DNA of 64,000 nucleotides from Bursaphelenchus xylophilus (Eukaryota > Nematoda > Chromadorea > Rhabditida > Aphelenchoididae): the NCBI GenBank assembly GCA_904066235.2, contig CAJFCV020000003.1, forward strand, positions 5,766,001 through 5,830,000, read 5' to 3'. Positions 10,114-18,933 of the stretch are shown one piece after another. The translations under genes and the position numbers were made by a program. The notes under the pieces were generated by a model. That model was not told the DNA's origin. It saw nothing but the letters and a program-made list of their open reading frames with translations, and made no database searches. Each line of letters starts with the position of its first letter. The first letter of the stretch is position 1.

Positions 10114-12834
10114 TTAATATTCTAACTCGTTGGAAGATCTGTAGATTATCTCCATAACATCAAACGCAATGTTATGGTATATATCTCCATCTATCCTCAC
10201 AATTGCTTGTTCAATGTCCTGTTTAGTGTAACCGTTATTTATGCAGTTGTCAAATAGTATCTTATAATTGTATTTGAGTGTTTCATAATTACTATTGGTC
10301 TTATTAAACCTCTTCATTTCGTTGGCAATAGTATTTATCATCACCCTTTTACTAATACACGAGTCGGCTTGTATTCCTTTGATTACTCTGAAACTGTAAC
10401 TCCTTGTCTTGTCGTACGTTTCCATGGTAAATTTTCCATTTTCTATATTTAATGTGAGGTCAAGGTATTCTGTTTTGTTGTCTCTACTGGTTTTTTCCAC
10501 ATTTAGTGATTCATGGTAAATTTGACTAATTCTATTCTCAAACTCCTTGTCATTTATGACCAGTATGTCGTCTATGTATCTGCATACTACCGTGTTCCTT
10601 CCCATAAGATGCTGATTTTTCCTCATATATCTATACTCCATACTTATTAGCGTTAGATCAGCTATCAGTGGGCTTGTGATCCCTCCCATCGGCACTCCTT
10701 TTATTTGCTTGTATATGTTATTACCAACTTCAATGTAATTGTTATAAATCAGTGTCTTAACTATGTTTTTAAGCTCAATTTGGCTCATAGTTCTCATGCC
10801 ATCTTTAGTGTGAACTGAGGCGTACTTGGTATTGAAATATATATGCAACCTATGTTTGAAAGCAATGTGTATTACCTCGTTAATGCATTCTTCTATTACT
10901 TTTAATGGAAGGTTAGTGTATAAACTACTGAAGTCCCCCGAATATACCTCCTGAATATTACCAACGTTTCTAATCTTGTCTATAACCTCTTCGGTTGACT
11001 TAACGGTCCAGTACCAGTTGTAACCTGTCCTTTCTTTAATCTTGTTACAGTGGAAATACAGTTGATCTTTAACCCATTTCAGTAAAATAATGCCTATTTC
11101 TTGTATTTTGGTGTTATACACTTGAACCGCTGCTGTTATGAATCTAAATTTAACCGGGTTCTTGTGTAATTTTGGGATACCATAAAAATGTGGTAATTTT
11201 TGGTTTAACCTGTCCTTGGCGTCTACTCTGCGATATTTGGTCAACTCATTGAGCCCCTCGGCCAGTATAGATTCTTTGCTGTAACCCGTGATCTCGTATG
11301 TGTTATCCGAATTACTGGTTTGTCTTAACTCATGTTTTATTGTTTCTATGTAATATTGTTTACATATTACTACAAAGTTATTACTCGCTTTATCAACGTA
11401 TGTAATTACCCATTTACTTTGTTCTTTCAAGATTTGTTGACGTATTCTCTCTATATCATTCTGTGGTCTTGCTTTAACTGGACTTACGTCTTTTTTAATT
11501 AGCGTTTCTATTAGGGTTTCTAATGCTTTTACCTCTTCATCTCTGTATAGGTTACCATGCTTTCTGCCTATACATATTAATGCATTCGTTAGATCTTTAG
11601 CAATGTTACTGAGACTATATTCTTCATCTAGCCTGAATTTTGTGCCCTTTTTCATGAGCCGTCGCAGTTTACGGTCTCTGATTATGTCTAAGTTACCTGT
11701 TATTACGTGACCATGCTTGTCATCTATGTACTTACTGTGCCCCTTTTCGTTACATATGCATTTGTACAAGTTATTAATGTTTTTGATGGTGGTTTTGTGG
11801 TTAAAAAGTTCCATTCCAATGGTCTTGTTGTATCTATAACATTGTATTATCTTGTACTTTGCATAGTCAATATTTATAATCTGCTTAACGTTTCTATTAT
11901 TTATTATACGATTAAAGTTAATTTGTTCCAACATTTTATTTTTAAACGGGATAACAGCGTATTGATTGACTTTGTCGGATTTTCTTTTCTCTCGCCTGGG
12001 TCTATTTCTCAACATTTTGATGCATTCCCATATGCTGAGTATTCTCGGATCGTTTATAACACTGTTAATTTTTTTGTTTACCTCTATAAACTCCTTGGCT
12101 TTTATGTTCTTAAGGGCTATATTAAACGGTGTTATTGTGTCTTGTATAAATTTAATGTTAGTTATGTCCTTACTTAGTTTAGTTAGGTGTGCCGAGCTAT
12201 GATTTTTCGCATTATTTTTCCGTTGGCCTGACTTTTTCTTGAGTGTTTTAACTTTATAATCAAAGAATTCTTCACTATTCTTAATTTTATTCATATTCCA
12301 TTCATGGTTATGACCGTTATTCAATAACCAGTCGTTAAGGCCCCACGGTGTAAAGGTTCTTAACTGTTTGATCCAGAAGTCCTCAACTATCTCTCTTTCT
12401 TTCTCGCTGACTTTTTGCTCTAATACATGTAATATTTTAAATGTCATATCATTTGTAGAGTGGTCTTCCTTATTGAAATGGTTTACCAGTTGTGTCTTGA
12501 GTTTCTTTGTTTTAACTGCATAAACGTGTTCATATATCCTTCTACCAAAGTTTCTACCCGTCTGTCCCACATACTGCATGCTGCACTTATTACAGCTAAC
12601 TGAATATATTACATTTGCAGTACGACATGTGACCCTTTCGTTTGTGTCATTGACTAAGGTGAACTTATGTTTTTTGTCCGCCATGGTATATGCATGTCTG
12701 CTATTGTATTGGTTACATGCTATGCATTTATCCCTTTGACATTTTTCATATTCGAATATTCTCAATGGGCCCTCTTTATTATAATTAACTAATCTATAAT
12801 TGCTGCTTTTGTGTACTGTTTGCCTTTGGTTCAT
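10114..12834 (-). CDS. ORF2: GIY-YIG endonuclease-reverse transcriptase of a Naiad-like Penelope element
   Basis: About 906 residues from the first in-frame ATG at 12832-12834. The frame is open a little further upstream to a stop near 12890. N-terminal order: a Cys cluster (CQRDKCIACNQ), then GIY-YIG nuclease VIYSVSCNKCSMQYVGQTG with following GRRIYEH and an E in the EKEREIVEDFW helix. The CxxC and later His pair suggest the embedded CCHH zinc site described for Naiads. RT motifs follow: LPHFYGIPKLHKNP, GDFSSLYTNLP (first catalytic Asp), GVPMGGITSPL, and CRYIDDILVIN (YxDD). All catalytic Asp are present. Canonical Penelope elements carry GIY-YIG at the C-terminus; here the C-terminus ends after the RT thumb with none. 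There are no in-frame stops or UGA codons. It is expressed with ORF1 on the same strand. Confidence 0.92.
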   Translation of the reverse strand: MNQRQTVHKSSNYRLVNYNKEGPLRIFEYEKCQRDKCIACNQYNSRHAYTMADKKHKFTLVNDTNERVTCRTANVIYSVSCNKCSMQYVGQTGRNFGRRIYEHVYAVKTKKLKTQLVNHFNKEDHSTNDMTFKILHVLEQKVSEKEREIVEDFWIKQLRTFTPWGLNDWLLNNGHNHEWNMNKIKNSEEFFDYKVKTLKKKSGQRKNNAKNHSSAHLTKLSKDITNIKFIQDTITPFNIALKNIKAKEFIEVNKKINSVINDPRILSIWECIKMLRNRPRREKRKSDKVNQYAVIPFKNKMLEQINFNRIINNRNVKQIINIDYAKYKIIQCYRYNKTIGMELFNHKTTIKNINNLYKCICNEKGHSKYIDDKHGHVITGNLDIIRDRKLRRLMKKGTKFRLDEEYSLSNIAKDLTNALICIGRKHGNLYRDEEVKALETLIETLIKKDVSPVKARPQNDIERIRQQILKEQSKWVITYVDKASNNFVVICKQYYIETIKHELRQTSNSDNTYEITGYSKESILAEGLNELTKYRRVDAKDRLNQKLPHFYGIPKLHKNPVKFRFITAAVQVYNTKIQEIGIILLKWVKDQLYFHCNKIKERTGYNWYWTVKSTEEVIDKIRNVGNIQEVYSGDFSSLYTNLPLKVIEECINEVIHIAFKHRLHIYFNTKYASVHTKDGMRTMSQIELKNIVKTLIYNNYIEVGNNIYKQIKGVPMGGITSPLIADLTLISMEYRYMRKNQHLMGRNTVVCRYIDDILVINDKEFENRISQIYHESLNVEKTSRDNKTEYLDLTLNIENGKFTMETYDKTRSYSFRVIKGIQADSCISKRVMINTIANEMKRFNKTNSNYETLKYNYKILFDNCINNGYTKQDIEQAIVRIDGDIYHNIAFDVMEIIYRSSNELEY

Positions 12835-13206
12835 GTCATTCCTCACTGCCAAAATTAAATCTTTGGTGTTTTTGGATTGTTAGACCGAATTATTTTTAAG
12901 AAGTGGCAGCATGGCCTACTGCGCCACTCCTGAGTTGTAAACTTTGAATTTTTTAAAAAACTATGTACATACTCAGTGCTTTGATGGAAGTGTTAGCTGA
13001 CAATTCAGCTGAATCTGTGGTTGATATCCCGGCTCCGGCGAGGACACATGATGATAGTACACTCACACACTTTTTTGAACAATAAATGATGGCAAAAAAT
13101 GTTAAAAATTTAAAATCCCTTTGTTTATTTGATTAGCATTATAGATCTGATATATTAAATCTTCAAATTACATAAAAATTAGTAATCAGTTATACAATCA
13201 AAATTA
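12835..13206 (-). other. Spacer between retroelement ORF1 and ORF2
   Basis: About 370 bp without a convincing frame. It includes GTGTACTATCATCATGTGTCC-type AT-rich sequence and a short GC-rich patch near 13020-13050. ORF2 must be translated from its own start, by reinitiation, or through splicing; I see no clear splice pair. Confidence 0.4.
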
Positions 13207-14137
13207 TTATTCTACTGGCTCTTGCCCACTTCTCTGTCTCTTACTCTGATCCTGCTGCTCGACGTTTCTAGGTCTCTTGTGTCCCAGTAACGATGGTCCC
13301 GTCCATCCAGATGTGCTCGCAATCTTCTCATTCAAGCTTCTATGGTTGCCATATTCCTTCAGGGTCTCTTCCACTTCAACCGCATATGGTACTGGTCCTC
13401 TGGTTCTAGCTTCCGGCAGATTATGGATTGTCTCCACGTACTCCGTGACCACTTCCACAAGCGCATCGAGGAAGTTCTTTGGACCATCAAGAACGGTCTT
13501 GGGTATGCTGTTCTTATTCCTTTTGAGGAATAGCCTCATCATCCACTCCATACATTCAGCCACGCTCCTATTAATCATCTTGTTATCAATTCGAAGTCTC
13601 AGACCATTGACTCCATTTCTCAGTGGTTCGTTCTTTTCCAGACCCAATTCCATTGTTTTAATGAGGTTCCTGACTTTGTCCAGCCACTGCTTCACTTTCA
13701 TTTCGTTCTTGGTAAGAAGTGGGTTGATATAAATGGAACCATATTTCTTAAAGTTACGGAGGTTGGGTCCAGCCTTCAGTAGTCTCCTTCTCCACTCTTT
13801 ACCCACGTCAAGTATCATGGTTGTTCTCCCAGACCTCTGGATCAATGTAGATTCTTTCAGTGAGTGTTCAAGGAAATCCTTCACCAGTAATCCCCTTTTG
13901 ATAACTTCCAGAGCAATATCTCGTTTTGACCCCGCATCCTTCTGCCCCGCCAGGTCCATGCCACTGATGATTACGTATCTCTTGAGCTTATCCTTTTCTA
14001 GCATATTAATACGTTCTTCGTGCTCCTTTAGCTTCATATCAATCTTCTCGTTCCTATCGCTAGCGTTTTGCATTTGCTGTTGGAGAGTTGTAATCGCCTT
14101 TACAATGTCCGCTTCGCTCCAGTTCTCAGTTCCGTCC
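13207..14137 (-). CDS. ORF1 of the Penelope-like element: coiled coil plus RRM-like region
   Basis: About 288 residues from ATG 14073, ending at 13207. The frame is open to 14137, where TTGATTACAG makes a good splice acceptor, so extra N-terminal residues (TENWSEADIVKAITTLQQQM) may be added by a spliced leader exon. A heptad-like N-terminus (about residues 1-40, rich in K/E/L/M) is followed by RYVIISGMDLAG and a region with RSGRTTMILDV and WRRRLLKAG, resembling ORF1 proteins of non-LTR elements (coiled coil then RRM-like fold). The C-terminus is basic and Q-rich (KRPRNVEQQDQSKRQ). It probably binds RNA and multimerises. The assignment to the element rests on its strand, its position inside the terminal repeats and this ORF1-like composition. 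Confidence 0.65.
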
Positions 14138-14522
14138 TGTAATCAATCGATAAATATAATGATTATATAATGAAATAATGTAAGTGTTCAGTTTGTATTA
14201 AAAAAAAAAAAAAAAAAAAATATGGTTTGTCCCACAAGGGACTAGTTAATCACTACATAGTAGTGTAGGTTGATCACCCATGAGGGTGTACCCCGAAGGG
14301 CTAAGGCAATCACCCCGTAGGGTGTACCCCGAAGGGCTAAGGCAATCACCCCGTGGGGTGTACCCCGAAGGGCTAAGTCAATCACCGCACCAGGCAGTGT
14401 TTTTGCTCGAGACGAGCTCTCCCAAAGTATGGATTCCAAAAAGTATTTTGGCGTTATAACAATAGTCAGAGTATCGAACACCATAAAGTGTTTCAATAGT
14501 CTCTGCTACTGCTAGAATACTA
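14138..14522 (-). other. 5' region of the Penelope-like element (poly-A/T tract and hairpin array)
   Basis: The region between the 5' pLTR and ORF1. It holds a homopolymer of about 21 A on the plus strand (about 14200-14220) and the hairpin array 14229-14388 listed separately. A minus-strand open frame across the array is only repeat translation (ALRGTP repeats). An unidentified leader exon for ORF1 may lie here or in the pLTR. Confidence 0.5.
14229..14388. repeat. Hairpin array: 36-bp tandem repeats with covarying stems
   Basis: Two full 36-bp units plus a partial one (GGGTGTACCCCGAAGGGCTA with AGGCAATCACCCC) run from about 14285 to 14388, preceded by degenerate units. Each carries a small hairpin: GTCCC/GGGAC (14229-14242), CACTAC/GTAGTG (14251-14265), CACCC/GGGTG (14275-14288), CACCC/GGGTG (14311-14324) and CACCCC/GGGGTG (14347-14360), alternating with CCC-CGAA-GGG hairpins. 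Stem sequences differ but pairing is kept, which points to RNA structure in the element's 5' region. Confidence 0.75.
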
Positions 14523-14910
14523 TTCAAGAAAATTTTGTTTAAAAATAGATAATACTTTGCATAATTGTTGCCTATAACAACCTAATACTAAAAACAAATA
14601 AAAGCAAATGATGCTTTTTAAGAGTAATCTCTATAACTCTAAATTTAAATTAAAAATCTACAAAATGTTACCTAAAACAACGTAATACTATAATCAATTG
14701 ATGTTTTTTGTGTAATTCTTTATACTTTCTACACGTAGCTACAGATTGCTGCTTGTGAAGTTGAAGCTTATAATAAAAACAATCAGTTTCGTCCCCTTCT
14801 CGACGTACTGACTGTTTATAAGCTATAAAGATAAGCTAAAGGCGCGGGGACTCGTCAGCGACGAACACCCTTAGCCACTTTACATTACTTCTCTACAAGC
14901 TCCTACTTCT
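14523..14910 (-). repeat. 5' terminal repeat (pLTR) of the Penelope-like element
   Basis: The direct copy of 9040-9427. The junction with the flanking duplication reads CTACTTCT / T / AAGAACAAAC, so at most one untemplated base separates the element from target DNA. Confidence 0.9.
14741..14858 (-). ncRNA. Hammerhead-type ribozyme core in the 5' pLTR
   Basis: The same core as in the 3' repeat: CTGACGA at 14858-14852, stem II GTCCCC/GGGGAC, GAAA at 14790-14787. Self-cleavage here would set the 5' end of the element RNA. The same reservations apply about the long stem II loop and unclear stem I. Confidence 0.58.
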
Positions 14911-14911
14911 T

Positions 14912-16102
14912 AAGAACAAACTCCGGCTGACACGGTTTCATATGGTTTTCAGGCGCAACTTCGCTGATCTGCACCTTAACGAAAAACCCGCGTTTTTCAA
15001 ATGGATTTTTAGCCACCAAAAACGGCTTTCATTTGATGGACCAGGTAATTTAAGACGCTACAGCACCCACCATACTGATTTGAGACGTATGAAACGCCAA
15101 ATGGGAGGTTGGGATGTAATAGTACTCGGGGTCATCTACAGTAACGGCAAACTTCAGATTAAGGTGAATGAAACCCATTACAAAACGTGTTAAATCGAAA
15201 CATTTTACATTACTCAGAGTAAATAGGAGTCTCAGGATTACATTGAGGACCAAACGACCACATCTCGACCTTGAGTCAAAGAGCAAATGGCTCACCAAGG
15301 CTGGGCATGACAAGAGGGTATCTGCCGAATCTACACCGCCAGGCCACCATGCACTTTTATTGAAAGGAGAAGGTAAATACAGGTCTAAAGCACATAATAT
15401 AAACTCAATTTAGAGCTCTAGGAAAGCGCTAGGGCAAGATTTTTACAATTCTGGGCAGCTCTACATCAAAAACGGTTTAACGCGTTGAATCCTCAAATGC
15501 AACAAAGCATTCAACGGAAAACCATTTATTAACCTGTATTCAGGTATGGGACGTCGATTACAATAGGTTTGCGTGGCATCCGCTGGCGATATCTAACGTT
15601 TTTTTAAGGGGGGTCAAAACTTTTTCCTCGATTTTTTAAGGTGATTTTTGAAAATTGCTCCTAGATTTTGATATTCAACTATAAGGTAGGTCCAGCTATG
15701 TTATTTTTTGTTACTAGCCTGTGAGTATACTACATACCAAATTTGGTCCGAATTAGTACACCCTGGACCGAGTTAGGAGGGGGGTCAAAACATTGTACGG
15801 GGAGTATAGTTACAGATGCAGTTGATTCGGCTTCTGCATCCTCGCAGAAGGGATCGTCGTCGATTTTTCATCTCCAATCCCGAACATTGGCTCGACCACG
15901 AACGGATTCGATTAATGGCTACCTCTATCCTGTATATAGCATCGTTGTGCGGAGTATTTATCTACAGATGACAAACATTTTATTTAGTTTTTCTTTGCTA
16001 TTTGTAAGTCGGTCAGTAAACTGTTTATATATCTTACAGTATTTGGCAAGTAATCCCGGGAATACAGAAAAGCACGGGGTCGAATAATGGATAATATTAC
16101 AT
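14912..16102 (+). repeat. Right copy of the 1191-bp flanking duplication
   Basis: The copy of 7850-9040: fold-back loop (14912-15215), right fold-back arm (15216-15808) and the 294-bp adjoining sequence with the end of the unassigned gene remnant. It stops 11 bp before the stop codon of the p35 gene (16114), so the repeated DNA supplies that gene's immediate 3' flank. Confidence 0.9.
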
Positions 16103-16113
16103 AACACATTCAA

Positions 16114-17442
16114 CTAAAATACCGGCAGACAAGCGTAAGTGCGTAGTTCGGAGAACATGTCCAAGAAGAATGTGGTCGAAGTGTTCAGCCTCAACATATC
16201 TTCGCTGTGCTCATTAATCAGCTGGATACATCGATTCCAAAATTTGCGTCGATTCTGAAAGTAAAGAGCCTCATGCCAAGTTCCGGTTAAACAAACCTCG
16301 GTGGCCGAGATAAAAGGCTTTAACGGATAAGAGATCTCGTTTCCCAGATAGCTGTAACTGACGTAAAGGCATGTTCGAATCAGAGACTGCAACTCTGTAG
16401 TGGTTCGAATGTCATCCACTTCCTTTTCCAATTGTTCTCTCACCAAGAAATAGACGAAGACGAGGTTGGCGGGGTTCACAAAGGCTACATCTTGCCACCC
16501 CTAAATTAATTCATTAAAATGTGGCTTAGATTTAACTTTTTTTTGTAATATTAATTTCTGTACCTGTAACATAAGTGATCTGTCGATGGAACGAAGCCAC
16601 ATAACTAGTTGCGCCGGCTCGAACTGAGAAACTCGGCATTTTTTGGCCACAAACTTTCCCAATCCAAGCAGAAGCTCGGCCGTGGATGAATGTATAATGT
16701 CATTCTTATCGCAATATCCCTGATCTGATATACAGGAGTAAGATGATTCGGAAGAGGGCAGTAAAGAACTCTGGAAATTACTCTGGGACACCAATGTAAA
16801 CGATTGCGCGGATTCCGTGGATGCTGTAGAAGAGGTGGCACTTGAAGAGGTGGATAAAGAACATCGCTTATCGCTCTTGCTCTGACCAAACTTTGTTAGA
16901 ATTCTTTGAAGTCCCTGAGGCGGCGACAGATTATAGCTCCAATTGTTATTATTCTTGATGTCCTAAAAGAAGATGATATTCAAGCTCATGAACCTTACTT
17001 CATTTGACGAGGTTTTACGACAGAATTCAGGTTCAAGTCGAAGATGGTTTGCGTAGAGAGTCGAGTTTTCTGATTTGAGGGGCTTCAGAGGTTTTATGGG
17101 CTCTGAGACATAGTTGAAATTGTCATCGAGATCTTCGGACAGTGGAGAGAGAATGGACGATTGAGATCGGCTTGGGTTAAGAGATCTGAAGGATTTCTCG
17201 TTCTTCTTCTTATTCGACACCTCCGAGGACCCGGATTGAATCACATTTGGAAGGACTGAGTTCGCTGTTTTCTTAGCAAAATTCCATCCTTGAGTGAGGA
17301 TCGAAGATTTCCTCCTCAGCGTCCGTGTGATTGGGAATTCCGGGATATTATTGTTTCCAGTGTGTCTGAGATGCACAGTCCTCGTTCCCGTACTTACAGA
17401 GTAATTGCGCACATTAATCGGTGAGGACTGAACTCCACCCAT
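16114..17442 (-). CDS. cdka-1: CDK5 activator p35-like protein
   Basis: Three exons: 17442-16999, about 16962-16565 and 16501-16114. The N-terminus MGGVQSS fits an N-myristoylation signal like the MGTVLS of vertebrate p35, implying membrane tethering. The middle is Ser/Thr-rich. The conserved CDK5-activator fold starts in exon 2 (LLLGLGKFVAKKC, PAQLVMWLRSIDRSLMLQ) and continues with NPANLVFVYFLVRE, LIRTCLYVSYSYLGNEISYP, FWNRCIQLIN, the hallmark block. It binds and activates CDK5 in neurons without cyclin sequence similarity. About 400 residues, near the family norm. The 3' flank is repetitive DNA beginning 11 bp past the stop. The symbol is the C. elegans orthologue's and is inferred. Confidence 0.9.
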
Positions 17443-18933
17443 AGTATTATTCTAAGTCATCTTTTCATTGGAACATGTTCTGAAAAGATGGATGTGTAAA
17501 AACGTTTTAAAACGACGTTTCAACTCGTCGGAAAAGGAATGTACTTGGGCCAAAACAACATGCTAAAAGTTTTTTCGATACAACAAAGAAGCGATGGCAA
17601 AAACGGTGCATGAAAAGCGAGGCCAGTGCGTCCCTAACGGCCGCGAGGGTTGAGTAAAGGAAACCCTCCTACTCGAAACCCGGTAATCTAACACCCCGAA
17701 GGTTTAGATGACATTAATCCTAATTTGAATATCGAAATGAAATAGTCATCTGAAATGGGTCCGGCATGGATTCGAAGCCGTTGTGCCGGCTTCTCCCCGC
17801 AGTCTTCTCTACCCGGACTCAGAACTCGTCAAAAAGAGCAGTTGCCCAATTGGGACGACTCCCATGGCCAAGACCGAGCCAAAAAAAGAGTGCGCCCCCT
17901 CTGTCTCTTTTCGGCCTCAGGGAAAACAACTTGACTCTCTTCAGATTTTGTGAAATATTTTGAAATCGTCTTCGCCCCGAGAGGATTTACCCGTCATGTC
18001 TCCTTCCCGAATAACCGAACACATAAAAATTTCTGTCACACATTAGCGTGGTGTGGATTCTCTGGGAACAACGATAAAGAACCCCAAAACTCAATGATTT
18101 GAAAAGTCTCCGCTTTGTGCGGTAAAACTTTAAGGCCTTGAAACTAGGTTCACTGAAGTAAGGGACGCTTTTCCGGCAACGACAACGTTGCCACTTGTCA
18201 AACATTAAAGTGTAAGAAATGGTTACAAAATCAATAATCCCCCTGACATTCACCTTCTTTTGGCACAAGAAAATATTTTCAACTTCTTTCTTTTCACGAT
18301 TCCTTCTCCATTACTCAACTATGTAACAATAATTGCAAAAGTAAACTTTATTGTGACATTATCAACATGAGGATAGCTTCAAACAAATGAACAAAATCCT
18401 GGTCCTGAGAGAAAGCGGAATTGTGAAAGCAGAGATGTTTTACCATGATAAGAGCGGCCGAGGACGCTAGCGCCCTGCGGGCACATCGGATGATTCCCTG
18501 AGAAAATGCGAATATTTTAATTATATAGTTGATTAGATGAACAGATCCCTGATATCGGATAAGAGAGAGAGAGAAAAAAAATTCCTGAATAGCGCTAATC
18601 CCTGAGTACGTTGACTTATTGCGGTATGTTCAGAGAATGAAATAGAATAGTTAAATATATATTATGTACAAAAAGAGGTAGTTCGGTGTGGAGCTGAAAG
18701 AATCGAAGGGTCTGGAATCGGAGGGATAAGGCAGCGGGAATAAAATTACAAATTATCCTTGAAAGACTGCGGCCACGAGGGAACGGCGGAGTTGAAAGAC
18801 CTGTAGGTACTCGGTGAGATACGGTAGCACTACAACTAGATGTCATGTGAATTGTGGAGCATAATAAGGCGATCTATCCTGGACTAACTAGCGTTCTGAG
18901 CAGATATAAGTTATGTGACACAACAACAATTAA
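17443..18933. other. Intergenic region, p35 promoter side / 3' flank of the Q-rich gene
   Basis: No supported gene. Short frames on both strands lack domain or codon signal. A GAGA-type run (GAGAGAGAGAG) occurs near 18563, and an AATAGTTAAATATATATTATG AT-rich stretch near 18645 probably lies in or near the 3' UTR of the Q-rich gene. Confidence 0.4.

Larger units (their letters stand above)
9040..14910 (-). mobile_element. Complete Penelope-like retroelement, Naiad-type (permuted GIY-YIG/RT)
   Basis: The element is 5.87 kb and read on the minus strand. In its own 5'-3' order it has a terminal repeat (14910-14523), a 5' region with hairpin array, ORF1 (coiled coil), ORF2 (GIY-YIG then RT), a 3' region of about 0.7 kb, and a terminal repeat (9427-9040). 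Penelope-like elements move by RT plus GIY-YIG nicking and often carry LTR-like terminal repeats with hammerhead ribozymes. Both terminal repeats look identical, both ORFs are open, and the flanking duplication is identical, so the insertion appears recent and possibly competent. Confidence 0.88.

Noticed and set aside
11707..12202. Plus-strand hydrophobic frames of 156 and 78 codons
   Set aside because: They are antisense to the RT ORF; AT-rich coding sequence read backwards gives hydrophobic peptides.
13277..14170. Plus-strand frames of 151 and 145 codons, Ser/Leu-rich
   Set aside because: Antisense to ORF1 of the retroelement.
14285..14388. CRISPR-like array
   Set aside because: The 36-bp units are contiguous tandem repeats without spacers, inside a eukaryotic retroelement.
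14242..14496. 84-codon frame with ALRGTP repeats
   Set aside because: A translation of the hairpin/tandem array; no start context or homology.
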